Part shown: one piece after another, positions 7,643 through 16,837 of the stretch | Position numbering within the stretch: the first letter of the stretch is position 1 | How the letters are laid out: every line of letters starts with the position of its first letter | NCBI GenBank assembly: GCA_900551745.1 | Contig: URXA01000014.1 | Span: 1 to 33,386 of the forward strand | Direction of reading: 5' to 3' | Length of the DNA stretch: 33,386 nucleotides | Source of the DNA: an uncultured Phascolarctobacterium sp. | GTDB taxonomy: Bacteria > Bacillota > Negativicutes > Acidaminococcales > Acidaminococcaceae | Position numbers and translations under genes: made by a program | The notes under the pieces: model-generated | The model's input: the letters and a program-made list of their open reading frames with translations, nothing else | Database searches by the model: none | What the model was told of the DNA's origin: nothing

Positions 7643-9021
7643 TATCTACCTCTCTCAAGTTCGGTGACAAGTTCTTCGCCGACCTTAAAAATATCGCCGG
7701 CGCCAACAGTCATAATCAAATCGCCCGGCTCGGCAATTTTAAACAGGTACTCCTCTAACTTAGGCAAAGTAGGAATAAACGTAACCTGCTGATGTGTCGC
7801 CTCAGTCACAGCTTCTGCCAGTGAAGCACCACTTACACCATCAATCGGAAATTCACCTGCAGAATAAATATCCGTCAATATCAGCTGATCACAATCAGCA
7901 AAGCATCGGCTGAATTCATCAAATAATAATTTTGTGCGGGTATAACGGTGCGGCTGAAAAGCACAAATCAACCTTTTAGGCTGTGTCTGCCTGGCAGCTT
8001 TTAACGTAACACCGATCTCCGTCGGATGATGTGCATAATCGTCAACAACCCAGATACCATCAATGCGGCCTTTTGTTTCAAAACGTCTTCTTGCACCGCT
8101 GAATTTCTTCAATGCAGGCAAAATCTGCTGCATAGGAATACCAATTGCCTGTGCCGTCGCTATTGCTCCTAGAGAGTTAAGCACATTATGCTGTCCTGGT
8201 ACAATCAGTTCCACAGTACCGACAAAAACTCCATCTACATATAAATCATAACAGGTACCATTGACACTGTATCTGATGTTTCTTGCCTGGTAACGAGCGT
8301 CTTCATGCTCCAGACCATAGCTGATAACAGGAGTTGCCGTTTCTGACGCCAGCTTGCGCAGTTTTGGACTGTCCATACATAAAATTGCTGCGCCGCCTTC
8401 TTTGACATTAGACAAAAACTCTGTAAAAGCCCGATAAATATTTTCTTCGCTGCCATAGTGATCCATATGATCATTTTCAATATTTGTAACAACGGCATAC
8501 TTAGGATGAAATTTTAAAAAAGAACCGTCACTTTCATCAGCCTCAGCTACCACATATGGTCCTGCCCCATTACGAGCATTGCCGCCTAAGCTGCCAACCT
8601 CACCGCCAATAATAATAGTCGGATCGATATCTGATGCAGCAGCAATACAGGAAATCATAGCACTGGTAGTAGTTTTGCCATGAGCACCTGCCACAGCCAC
8701 ACCATCAGCATGATTAAGAATCTCTGCCAGTACGTCGGATCTGTGCAGAATCGGTAAATTACGTTTTTTCGCTTCCATCAGTTCGGGGTTATTTTGATGG
8801 ATGGCACTGGATATAACTACGGCGTCGACATCGTCGACCTGACATTCGGCATGACCCATGTAAACTAAAGCGCCCTCTTGAGCAAGCTTTGCTCCCATAT
8901 GACCGGCATTAAGATCAGAACCTGATACCTGATAACCGCGTTTGAGCAAAACATGCGCAATAGCACTCATTCCGGCTCCTCCAATACCGATAAAATGAAT
9001 GTTCTGCAGACCTTTAAGCAC
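7642..9021 (-). CDS. murC: UDP-N-acetylmuramate--L-alanine ligase
   Basis: A 459-residue Mur ligase that adds L-alanine to UDP-MurNAc, the first stem-peptide step, in the cytoplasm. It has the N-terminal Rossmann loop GIGGAGMSAIAH (12-23), the ATP-binding P-loop AGAHGKTTT (111-119), a DDYAHHPTEI central motif, and a C-terminal domain ending TVGAGDIFKVGEEL. The length is normal. The start is GTG at 9021 with a GGAGGGC ribosome site. It is 16 nt after murG. Confidence 0.97.
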   Translation of the reverse strand: MLKGLQNIHFIGIGGAGMSAIAHVLLKRGYQVSGSDLNAGHMGAKLAQEGALVYMGHAECQVDDVDAVVISSAIHQNNPELMEAKKRNLPILHRSDVLAEILNHADGVAVAGAHGKTTTSAMISCIAAASDIDPTIIIGGEVGSLGGNARNGAGPYVVAEADESDGSFLKFHPKYAVVTNIENDHMDHYGSEENIYRAFTEFLSNVKEGGAAILCMDSPKLRKLASETATPVISYGLEHEDARYQARNIRYSVNGTCYDLYVDGVFVGTVELIVPGQHNVLNSLGAIATAQAIGIPMQQILPALKKFSGARRRFETKGRIDGIWVVDDYAHHPTEIGVTLKAARQTQPKRLICAFQPHRYTRTKLLFDEFSRCFADCDQLILTDIYSAGEFPIDGVSGASLAEAVTEATHQQVTFIPTLPKLEEYLFKIAEPGDLIMTVGAGDIFKVGEELVTELERGR

Positions 9022-9037
9022 TAAAAGCCCTCCTCCG

Positions 9038-10141
9038 TCATTTTCTTACTAAGTTCAACGCCTGCTGCGCGATCTCTGCCGCCGCCTCAGGTCTTCCCAA
9101 ACTTTTCGCAGCTTTTTTCATAGCCTGCATATGGTTATCGTTGATCAGTAATTTTTCTATCTCTTCCAACAATTTTTCGCCTGTCAGTTCTTTATCCAAA
9201 ATAACTTTAGCTGCTCCAGCCGCCTCTACGGCCTTAGCATTAAATTCCTGATGATTAGCTGTAGCATAAGGGTATGGAACCAGCACTGCAGGGACTCCTT
9301 TTGCCGTCAGCTCAGCTAACCCAATAGCTCCGGCCCTGAATACAGCCAGATCAGCTGCTGCTAAAGCAACCGGCATATTATGCAGATACGGCCTGATCAT
9401 AATGTTATCTTCCAATGATCCGGCCTTCTTCATTTCAGACATATAATATTCATAATTAACTTCACCGGTAGCATGCAGCACCTGCACATCCGAACGTCCC
9501 GACAGCTCACGCTCTACATACTGCATGGCATTATTGATGCTACGTGCCCCTCGGCTTCCGCCTGATACAAGAATAGTTTTTTTATTTGCATCAAGCCCCA
9601 GCTCAGCAACAGCATCCTTACGTTTTTTCTGCATGATCTCACTGCGGATAGGATTACCTGTAAACATCTTTTTTGACGAACCGCCAAAATATTTTTCGGC
9701 CTCGCTATAGCCTAAAAAAACTTTTTTCACATAACGCGCCAGAATTTTATTAGTCACACCCGGCATTGCATTCTGTTCCTGGATACATGTGGGAATACCT
9801 TTTAAAGAAGCTAAAAACACGATTGGACCACAAACATAACCGCCAGTACCGATCACTAAATCCGGCTTCAGCTTATCAAGCAGGCTGTAGGCATCTTTAA
9901 GCCCATGCAGCAGTTTTATACCTGAACGCAATGTGTCTAAACTTAAACTACGTTTAAAACCTGCAACATCAATAAATTCCAAATTATAACCGTAACGTGG
10001 AATAATATCTTTTTCCAAACCCTGCCTTGTTCCGACAAAGGTAATTTCCACATCAGGACGGATAGCCTTGATTTGATCGGCAATAGTCAGCGCCGGATAA
10101 ATATGCCCGCCGGTACCGCCGCCAGAAAGTATAACTTTCAC
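9038..10141 (-). CDS. murG: UDP-GlcNAc:lipid I N-acetylglucosaminyltransferase
   Basis: A 367-residue GT-B glycosyltransferase that turns lipid I into lipid II on the inner face of the membrane. Visible motifs are GGGTGGHIYPALTIAD at the N-terminus (7-22), CIQEQNAMPGVTNK, VSGGSRGARSIN, and the UDP-GlcNAc-binding stretch RAGAIGLAELTAKGVPAVLVPYP. The start is GTG at 10141, behind AGGAGG. In most dcw clusters ftsW lies between murD and murG. Here the two are only 18 nt apart, so ftsW has been lost or moved. Confidence 0.97.
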   Translation of the reverse strand: MKVILSGGGTGGHIYPALTIADQIKAIRPDVEITFVGTRQGLEKDIIPRYGYNLEFIDVAGFKRSLSLDTLRSGIKLLHGLKDAYSLLDKLKPDLVIGTGGYVCGPIVFLASLKGIPTCIQEQNAMPGVTNKILARYVKKVFLGYSEAEKYFGGSSKKMFTGNPIRSEIMQKKRKDAVAELGLDANKKTILVSGGSRGARSINNAMQYVERELSGRSDVQVLHATGEVNYEYYMSEMKKAGSLEDNIMIRPYLHNMPVALAAADLAVFRAGAIGLAELTAKGVPAVLVPYPYATANHQEFNAKAVEAAGAAKVILDKELTGEKLLEEIEKLLINDNHMQAMKKAAKSLGRPEAAAEIAQQALNLVRK

Positions 10142-10159
10142 AGTTTTTCCTCCTAGCCT

Positions 10160-11506
10160 TTACTTTGGCAATGCCGCAACCAAATTTTTAAAATAACGGC
10201 CGCGTGCAGGGAAATTTTCAAACATATCATATGAAGAACAGGCAGGTGACAGTAATACTACCTGTGGCGCAGCAGCCAGCTTATACGCCAGCGCAACTGC
10301 CTCATCCATTGTCGCTACTTTTCTGATATCTCCTACGCCTGCTGCTGCGGCGGCTTCATAAAAACGTTCTTTCGCTTCACCCAATAAAATCAGCACATCT
10401 GCCTTGGCCTGCACTAATTTCATCATCGGCTCCAAAGACGTCATTTTATCATGTCCGCCTGCCAGCAAAATTATATGCCCGTCAAAAGCTTCCAAAGCTT
10501 TTATCGTCGAATCAGGATTAGTTGCTTTCGAATCATTATAATAAGGTACACCGTTAACTGTCATCACATACTCCAAACGATGCTCAACACCTGTGAAATC
10601 CAGCAAAACCCTGCGCATATTTTCAATAGTTACCCCGGCAAAAAAACATGCCGCAATAGCCGCCAGTACATTTTCTTCATTATGGCCGCCAAATACACGC
10701 AGGTCTTTTTTATGACAAACAGTATAAAGCTGCCTGTCCCAGGCAATAGTAAAATTACCTCCATTTAAATATATGCCCCGATTAAGCTGTTCCCTGCGGC
10801 TGAACCAGCAAACCCTTGAAGGTGCCAGTGCGCCCCAGCTGCGTATAATCGGATCATCATAATTTAAAATCACTATATCATTCTCACGCTGCTTTTTAAA
10901 GATATTACACTTCGCCGCACCATAAGCTTCCATCGTATGGTGGCGATCTAAATGATCAGGAGTAAGATTCAAAATTACTGCTACATCTGGCCGAAACTCA
11001 CACACGCCTTCCAGCTGAAAACTAGACAGTTCCGCTGCAATCCAGGCGTCAGCTCCTAAATTCTCAACTTCCTTCGACAATGCCTGTCCAATATTACCGC
11101 CAACTGCCGTTGGCACAGGCAAAGTTTTCAGCATTTCTCCTACTAAAGTAGTAGTTGTTGTTTTGCCATTTGTACCCGTAATCCCTATAATATGCCCATT
11201 ATAACTGCGGTATGCCGCTTCTACTTCACTTATGACCTCTATTCCCATCTGCACGGCCATATCAGTCAAAGGATTGGCCAAAGGAATACCAGGTGACAAA
11301 ACGATCTGTTCTACTTCCTGCAGCAAAGTTTCCCCATTGCCGCAGTACAGGCCGCCACCTTGCTTTTCCAGCAGTTCCAGTAAAGCATTATCTATCTTTG
11401 TTTCCTTATCGCTATATAGAAGCACCCTGCTGCCTTGTTTCGCCAAAGCGTCAGCGGCTCCGCAGCCACTGATACCCGTACCGTATACTAAAACCGTCTT
11501 TGTCAT
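10160..11506 (-). CDS. murD: UDP-N-acetylmuramoyl-L-alanine--D-glutamate ligase
   Basis: A 448-residue Mur ligase adding D-glutamate. It has a Rossmann-like N-terminus (VLVYGTGISGCGAADAL, 5-21), the P-loop GTNGKTTTTT (111-120), the central motif NLTPDHLDRH and the catalytic-region YNDSKATNPDST. The reading frame stays open 34 codons further upstream, inside mraY. I chose the ATG at 11506 because the protein then starts like other MurD proteins, because GGAGGCGG lies just before it, and because it overlaps the mraY stop as TAATG. Confidence 0.96.
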   Translation of the reverse strand: MTKTVLVYGTGISGCGAADALAKQGSRVLLYSDKETKIDNALLELLEKQGGGLYCGNGETLLQEVEQIVLSPGIPLANPLTDMAVQMGIEVISEVEAAYRSYNGHIIGITGTNGKTTTTTLVGEMLKTLPVPTAVGGNIGQALSKEVENLGADAWIAAELSSFQLEGVCEFRPDVAVILNLTPDHLDRHHTMEAYGAAKCNIFKKQRENDIVILNYDDPIIRSWGALAPSRVCWFSRREQLNRGIYLNGGNFTIAWDRQLYTVCHKKDLRVFGGHNEENVLAAIAACFFAGVTIENMRRVLLDFTGVEHRLEYVMTVNGVPYYNDSKATNPDSTIKALEAFDGHIILLAGGHDKMTSLEPMMKLVQAKADVLILLGEAKERFYEAAAAAGVGDIRKVATMDEAVALAYKLAAAPQVVLLSPACSSYDMFENFPARGRYFKNLVAALPK

Positions 11507-12486
11507 TAGCAGCCGCCTCCGTTCCCCAGACACCATAACCCGATACCGATTAAACCAAGCAGCAAACTGCTGCCCGCAAAAACTTGCACAATCTTTGTTT
11601 CTTTCCACCCGCCCAATTCAAAATGATGATGAATAGGCGTCATACGAAAAATACGCTTACCGCCTGTTTTCTTAAAATAACCGACCTGAATAATAACCGA
11701 AGCGGCTTCCATAACATAAATACCACCAAGAATAATCAGCAACAGCTCTGTCCTTGTCAACAGGGCCAACGCAGCAATTCCGCCGCCCAGTGCCAACGAA
11801 CCTGTATCGCCCATAAAAACCTTGGCCGGATAACGGTTGAACAGTAAAAAACCCAAACAAGCACCTGTCAATGTCAAAGCAAAAATACTGAGGTCCATAC
11901 TGCCTGACTGATAAGCAATATAAGCATAAGCCAACGTTACCGGTACTGTTACGGACGCAGCCAGACCATCTAACCCGTCAGTAAGATTGACAGCATTCGT
12001 AGTACCTACCAGAAGCAAAAACGCCAGTACGTAATATAGCCACCCTAAAGGAACAGACAATGAAGTTCCGGGAATATTCAAGCCCAAATTTACATGTGGC
12101 TGCAATTCAAGATAATAAACATAGGCCCCGGCCAGCAAGAACTGTAAAAACAGCTTCTGTTTAGCTGTAAGCCCAAGATTACGTTTCATTACCACTTTAA
12201 TATAATCGTCAGCAAAACCGATCAGCGCATGCCCAAAAGTCAGAAGCAATGCAATCAAAACTGACGGCGTCAGCTTACACCATGCCAGCACTGCAACCAA
12301 AACTGCAGTCAGCATCATCAACCCGCCCATTGTCGGCGTACCGCTCTTTTTCTGATGTGCCTGCGGTCCGCAGTCACGAATGCTCTGACCAAATTTTAAT
12401 TTATGCAGCAACGGTATCAATACAGGCCCGCTGGCCGCACAGATCGCAAAAGACGTCGCCAATGCTCCCCAAAGGCTATGATCCAT
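11506..12486 (-). CDS. mraY: phospho-N-acetylmuramoyl-pentapeptide-transferase
   Basis: A 326-residue polytopic membrane enzyme (about ten transmembrane helices) that transfers phospho-MurNAc-pentapeptide to undecaprenyl phosphate to form lipid I. Diagnostic motifs are KSGTPTMGGL, FADDYIKV, NAVNLTDGLDGLA, FMGDTGSLALGG and the MraY-specific HHHFELGGWKE near the C-terminus. It starts 20 nt after murF and overlaps the murD start. Confidence 0.97.
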   Translation of the reverse strand: MDHSLWGALATSFAICAASGPVLIPLLHKLKFGQSIRDCGPQAHQKKSGTPTMGGLMMLTAVLVAVLAWCKLTPSVLIALLLTFGHALIGFADDYIKVVMKRNLGLTAKQKLFLQFLLAGAYVYYLELQPHVNLGLNIPGTSLSVPLGWLYYVLAFLLLVGTTNAVNLTDGLDGLAASVTVPVTLAYAYIAYQSGSMDLSIFALTLTGACLGFLLFNRYPAKVFMGDTGSLALGGGIAALALLTRTELLLIILGGIYVMEAASVIIQVGYFKKTGGKRIFRMTPIHHHFELGGWKETKIVQVFAGSSLLLGLIGIGLWCLGNGGGC

Positions 12487-12506
12487 TTTCTATCAATCTC
12501 CAAACC

Positions 12507-13892
12507 TTATAGCTGTTTATTTTTAAACACTAACTCTAAAAGAGAATCTACCTGCATCGAATGCGAACCTTTTAAAAGCACAATGTCATGCGGCTGCAGA
12601 ACACTATCCAAAAACGCTGCTGCTTCATCGCGTCCGGCACACCAATGTGCTGTGCCGCCCAAAGCTTCAACTGCCGCGGCAATAGCTTTTGCTTCTTCAC
12701 CATAAGTAATTACTATATCAGTCTTTTCACGAACGGCAAACTGACCTACCCTGCGATGGGAATCGAAAGAAATATCACCAAGCTCCAGCATATCAGCTAA
12801 AACAGCAATCGTACGAGCACCGTGTGCCGCTTTCTTTGCTTCATGTAAGGTCTTTAAAGCGGCTTCCATTGAGGCAGGACTGGCATTATAGGCATCATTG
12901 ATTACTGTCATAGTACCTATATGCACTATTTCCTGACGGCTGCCTGTCAGTTTTGCTGTCATTAAAGCTTTAGCGCTATCATTTAATTTTACACCAAAAG
13001 CAGTACCTACTGCAATCGCTGCCAAAGCATTTTGTACGTTGTGTTCGCCAATAAAAGGCATATTTACTTCCGTACGTTCTCCCGACCGGCTGTCAATGCA
13101 GGTAAATACACTACCATGAGCAGTTGTTACCACATTATCACCGCGGAAAGTAGCTTTACTTGAATATCCGTAAGTAACAACCTGCGCCTTAGTTTTATCA
13201 GCCATCGCTGCAACATATTCATTATCAGCATTCAGCACCACTAACTGTTCCTGCGCCAGGTCTTCAACTATTTCACTTTTTGCTCTGGCAATATTCTCCA
13301 CACTTCCCAGCAGCTCCATATGTGTTTCACCAACATTAGTCACAACCGCTACATCAGGTTTTGCAATATCGCATAATTCCCTGATCTGACCCAAGCCGCG
13401 CATTCCCATTTCGACAACAGCAACCTCGGTATCAGCCTTAACGCTCAGCAATGTTTTCGGCAAACCAATTTCATTATTAAAATTCCCCTGAGTTTTGATC
13501 ACCTTAAACTTAGTCGACAAACAGGCCGCAATCATATCCTTAGTAGAAGTTTTACCATTAGAACCGGTAACAGCAACCACCTTTAAATTTTTATGACTCA
13601 TTCTGTATGCATACGCTATCTGCTGGTAAGCAAGCAGCGTATCCTCAACAGTAATAATTACAGTTTTAACCGGCAGTTCAGGCACAGGCTTTGACACCAG
13701 CACTGCCGCCGCCCCATGTTCCAACGCCATTTTACAATAAGCATGGCCATCAAAGCGCTCACCGCACAAAGCTACGAACAATTCACCCCTGCTTTCAACC
13801 CGCGAATCAGTCGTAATCCCTGTAAAAACAAGCTCCTGCATATTTTCACAATGACCGCCTGTTGCCGTTATTATTTCCTGCAAGCTCAACAT
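12507..13892 (-). CDS. murF: UDP-MurNAc-tripeptide--D-Ala-D-Ala ligase
   Basis: A 461-residue Mur ligase attaching the D-Ala-D-Ala dipeptide made by Ddl. The N-terminal domain has TDSRVESRGELFVAL, the P-loop is GSNGKTSTK (110-118), followed by the family motif GNFNNEIGLPKTLL, NDAYNASPASM and the C-terminal VLADMLELGD. The ATG at 13892 follows AAGGTGA, which overlaps the murE stop, so murE and murF are translationally coupled. Confidence 0.97.
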   Translation of the reverse strand: MLSLQEIITATGGHCENMQELVFTGITTDSRVESRGELFVALCGERFDGHAYCKMALEHGAAAVLVSKPVPELPVKTVIITVEDTLLAYQQIAYAYRMSHKNLKVVAVTGSNGKTSTKDMIAACLSTKFKVIKTQGNFNNEIGLPKTLLSVKADTEVAVVEMGMRGLGQIRELCDIAKPDVAVVTNVGETHMELLGSVENIARAKSEIVEDLAQEQLVVLNADNEYVAAMADKTKAQVVTYGYSSKATFRGDNVVTTAHGSVFTCIDSRSGERTEVNMPFIGEHNVQNALAAIAVGTAFGVKLNDSAKALMTAKLTGSRQEIVHIGTMTVINDAYNASPASMEAALKTLHEAKKAAHGARTIAVLADMLELGDISFDSHRRVGQFAVREKTDIVITYGEEAKAIAAAVEALGGTAHWCAGRDEAAAFLDSVLQPHDIVLLKGSHSMQVDSLLELVFKNKQL

Positions 13893-13896
13893 ACAA

Positions 13897-15378
13897 TCAC
13901 CTTTTCTTCCAGTATTCCTGCACTACTTCACGATCATCAAAGTGAATAGTTTTATCTGCCAGAATTTGATAGTTTTCATGCCCTTTACCGGCGATCATAA
14001 TCACATCATTAGCAGCAGCCTCAGACAAGGCGTGATAAATGGCGTCTCTGCGCTCTGCAATCAATTCCACACGCTTACCTTCCGGAACATCCTTCAACGC
14101 CTCTGCAATCTCGTCAATGATAACTGCCGGATCCTCAGTACGCGGATTATCAGAGGTAACTACAACCCTATCTGCCAGCTCCAAAGCGATCCTTCCCATA
14201 ATAGGCCTTTTTTTATTGTCACGGTCACCACCGCAGCCAAATACTACCCACAGCTTACCTTCTGTAATACTACGAGCAGTTTTCAGCACATTTTCCAAAC
14301 CGTCAGGAGTATGCGCATAATCAACAATAACAGTATACGGCTGTCCTGCTTCTACTAACTGGAACCGTCCCGGAACCCCGTCAAACCCATTTAAAACATC
14401 GATGATAGTTTTTTTATCAATTCGTTCTGCCAATGCAACAGCCACAGCCGCCATAACATTGTAAACATTAAATTCGCCCGTAATTTTCAAAAGCAGATCC
14501 ATCTCGCCCACCGGTGTATGCAATTGTAAGCGCATTTGTTTGGCCTCAACTTTAAAAAACAACGGATAAATGTCATTATTACGGCCTTCGCCATAAGTCA
14601 GTATTCTTGTTTTTGTGCGAGCGCACAAAATCGGAGAACTTGCATCATCCATATTAAAAATTGCTGTTTTATTCTCTTTTTTACCTTCATGCAAATGCTC
14701 AAACAGCAGTCCTTTAGCATCGCGATAATTTTCCAGTGTTTTATGAAAATCCAAGTGATCCTGCGTAATGTTGGTTAAAGCAGCTGTGTCATATTCACAG
14801 CCGGCAACACGATTTAGTGCCAGCGCATGCGAAGAAACCTCCATGACCACATACTCACATCCAGCTTCTTTCATTCCGTATAAAGCACGCTGCAGATCTA
14901 CTACGTCCGGAGTAGTATTATGAGCTGCAATCGCCTCATCTTCAACCATGATATTGATAGTTCCTATAAGTCCAACCTTAAATCCGGCCTTACGTAAAAT
15001 AGCACGCACAATATTGGTAGTAGTGGTTTTACCATTCGTTCCCGTTACCCCTATCATCCGCATAGTTTTGCCCGGATAATCATAGAAAAAAGGAGCGACA
15101 GCTTCCATTCCCATGCGTGTATCAGCCACCTTTAAAAGCGTCAGTCCACTAGGGCACACCTCCGGAATGTCCTCAACCAAAGCTGCCACAGCACCAGATG
15201 CAGCAGCCTGCGCCAAGTATTTATGACCATCCACATGTGCCCCTTTCAGACATATAAACAAACTGCCTGCTCTCACTTCGCGCGAATCAGCAGTTATATC
15301 CGTAATGATTTTATCGCAGTCACCAATAACCTGTACTTCAGGCAGTACAGCAACGATTTCTTCTAACAGCTTTTGCAT
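13897..15378 (-). CDS. murE: UDP-MurNAc-L-Ala-D-Glu--meso-diaminopimelate ligase
   Basis: A 493-residue Mur ligase adding the third stem residue. It has TADSREVRAGSLFICLKG near the N-terminus, the P-loop GTNGKTTTT (113-121), NITQDHLDFH, and DNPR at 410-413. DNPR is the signature of meso-diaminopimelate-specific MurE; lysine enzymes differ there. I chose the ATG at 15378 (MQKLLEE), six bases after GGAGGTAGG, over a TTG-led extension. It is the first gene after the position where ftsI/spoVD normally stands, and it has its own promoter and a leader hairpin. Confidence 0.96.
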   Translation of the reverse strand: MQKLLEEIVAVLPEVQVIGDCDKIITDITADSREVRAGSLFICLKGAHVDGHKYLAQAAASGAVAALVEDIPEVCPSGLTLLKVADTRMGMEAVAPFFYDYPGKTMRMIGVTGTNGKTTTTNIVRAILRKAGFKVGLIGTINIMVEDEAIAAHNTTPDVVDLQRALYGMKEAGCEYVVMEVSSHALALNRVAGCEYDTAALTNITQDHLDFHKTLENYRDAKGLLFEHLHEGKKENKTAIFNMDDASSPILCARTKTRILTYGEGRNNDIYPLFFKVEAKQMRLQLHTPVGEMDLLLKITGEFNVYNVMAAVAVALAERIDKKTIIDVLNGFDGVPGRFQLVEAGQPYTVIVDYAHTPDGLENVLKTARSITEGKLWVVFGCGGDRDNKKRPIMGRIALELADRVVVTSDNPRTEDPAVIIDEIAEALKDVPEGKRVELIAERRDAIYHALSEAAANDVIMIAGKGHENYQILADKTIHFDDREVVQEYWKKR

Positions 15379-15402
15379 ATGACCTACCTCCAAAAGTGAA
15401 AG

Positions 15403-15424
15403 GGCAGCCTAGATACAGGCTGCC
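15403..15424. repeat. leader hairpin upstream of murE
   Basis: An 8-bp perfect stem (GGCAGCCT / AGGCTGCC) with a 6-nt loop lies in the 100-nt gap between ftsL and murE, downstream of a promoter-like -10. On the minus strand only a broken T run follows (CTTTCACTTTT). It could be a weak terminator for ftsL-end transcripts or a structure in the murE leader. Confidence 0.55.
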
Positions 15425-15441
15425 TTCTAAAATCTTTATAT

Positions 15442-15450
15442 ATTATAGCA
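15442..15450 (-). promoter_or_regulatory. extended -10 promoter of murE
   Basis: The sequence TGCTATAAT, an extended -10 (TGn plus a perfect TATAAT), lies about 65 nt before the murE start. No good -35 is present at the expected distance, which is normal for extended -10 promoters. It would start a separate murE-to-ftsZ transcript. Confidence 0.6.
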
Positions 15451-15478
15451 TATTTTTAATAAGAAGGCTATGAAACGA

Positions 15479-15874
15479 TTATTTTGCATAAGCATAACCG
15501 TCATAAGCAACTTTACGGCTATCCGCCTTCACATAGATATTATTACGGGCAACTGTCATCCCCAATTGTTTTTCAGCGATACTGGTGACTCTTTCCGGCC
15601 CCTTCAGCTGCTCAACTTCAATTTTTATTTCCGAATTTTTTAAAAGCAACGTAGCTTCCTGCTGTTTCAATGCAACAAGCTCATCGCCTGTACGGACCAG
15701 GCTTTCACTGCGTGCGACCGCAGCAAAATAAGCCACCATCACGAGCAGTACTAACACGGCAGCACGGCGACGCACAAGTTTATAGTCAACTTTTTTGACT
15801 TTTCGAACCCGCTCTGCAGGTCTCTCATATTCAATTTCTTCCCATGCGTAATTATCATACTTACGTGCTAACAT
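15479..15874 (-). CDS. ftsL: cell division protein FtsL (septum formation initiator family)
   Basis: A 131-residue bitopic protein with a basic N-terminal tail (RVRKVKKVDYKLVRRR), one transmembrane helix (about 37-55), and a periplasmic leucine-zipper coiled coil (about 58-95) followed by a conserved RVTSIAEKQLGM patch. This is the architecture of FtsL/DivIC. The sequence family is poorly conserved, so the call rests on position (after rsmH) and topology. The start follows GGAGGGTGGAGC. Its usual downstream partner ftsI/spoVD is absent. Confidence 0.85.
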   Translation of the reverse strand: MLARKYDNYAWEEIEYERPAERVRKVKKVDYKLVRRRAAVLVLLVMVAYFAAVARSESLVRTGDELVALKQQEATLLLKNSEIKIEVEQLKGPERVTSIAEKQLGMTVARNNIYVKADSRKVAYDGYAYAK

Positions 15875-15889
15875 GCTCCACCCTCCAAA

Positions 15890-16825
15890 TCAGCGTTTGA
15901 TCGCATAACGTAACCGTGCGCTGCGCGAACGCGGATTCGCCTCTATTTCCGCGTCACTGGGAACTATGTTCCCCGCTTTCTTCACCAGCGGCTTTCTGCC
16001 GCAAACACAAACCGGCAGCTGCGGCGGGCAAATACACCCTTTGCCCAGCTGTGCCAGTGTTTGTTTCACAATCCTATCTTCTAAAGAATGAAATGTAATC
16101 ACGCCTATACGCCCGCCGCTTTTCAGACGTTCGACCGCCTGCGTTACAACATTTTCCAAAATATTCAATTCATCATTCACTTCAATACGGATTGCCTGAA
16201 ACGTACGTTTTGCAGGATGCGGCCCATCCTGCCGCGCCCCCTTTGGAATTGCCTTTTTGATCACATTCACAAGTTCAAAGGTAGTTTCAATAGGCTTTTC
16301 AGACCGTTCCTTAACGATAAACTGAGCTATTCTTTTACTCCAGCGTTCTTCACCATAGCGGTAAATAATATCCGCCAGTTCTTCTTCTTTGTAATGATTA
16401 ACTATATAATAAGCATCTTTTTTACTTTTTTTATCCATCCTCATATCCAAAGGACCATCATGCATATACGAAAATCCACGCTCCGGGGTGTCCAGTTGAT
16501 AAGAAGATACACCAAGATCAAAAAAAATTCCGTTAATCTTATCAATACCCAAGCCATCTAAAACATCGTCGAAATTCTTAAAATTTGACTTAGAGATTTT
16601 TATTTTACAAGGCAGTCCCTGCAATCTAACACTTGCAGCTGCAATCGCGTCATCGTCCTGATCAATAGCGACCAGCGTGCCCCGCGAACTGAGCTGCATG
16701 GCAAACCCTTTGGAATGTCCCGCACCACCCATGGTACAGTCCACATAAATTCCATCTTTGTCAGTTATCAGCCAGTTGACACTCTCATCCAGCAATACGC
16801 TTTTATGTACAAATTCCATTATCAT
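15890..16825 (-). CDS. rsmH: 16S rRNA (cytosine(1402)-N(4))-methyltransferase
   Basis: A 311-residue SAM-dependent methyltransferase (also called MraW) that modifies C1402 of 16S rRNA. It has the opening FVHKSVLLDESVNWL, the SAM loop DCTMGGAGHS (29-38), GIFFDLGVSSYQLD, the family motif RTFQAIRIEVNDEL, and C-terminal cysteines (GCICPPQLPVCVCGRKP). The ATG at 16825 or the one two codons later may be used; a GAGGACAGG site overlaps the mraZ stop. It lies in the standard second position of the dcw cluster. Confidence 0.97.
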   Translation of the reverse strand: MIMEFVHKSVLLDESVNWLITDKDGIYVDCTMGGAGHSKGFAMQLSSRGTLVAIDQDDDAIAAASVRLQGLPCKIKISKSNFKNFDDVLDGLGIDKINGIFFDLGVSSYQLDTPERGFSYMHDGPLDMRMDKKSKKDAYYIVNHYKEEELADIIYRYGEERWSKRIAQFIVKERSEKPIETTFELVNVIKKAIPKGARQDGPHPAKRTFQAIRIEVNDELNILENVVTQAVERLKSGGRIGVITFHSLEDRIVKQTLAQLGKGCICPPQLPVCVCGRKPLVKKAGNIVPSDAEIEANPRSRSARLRYAIKR

Positions 16826-16837
16826 GGCCGCCTGTCC

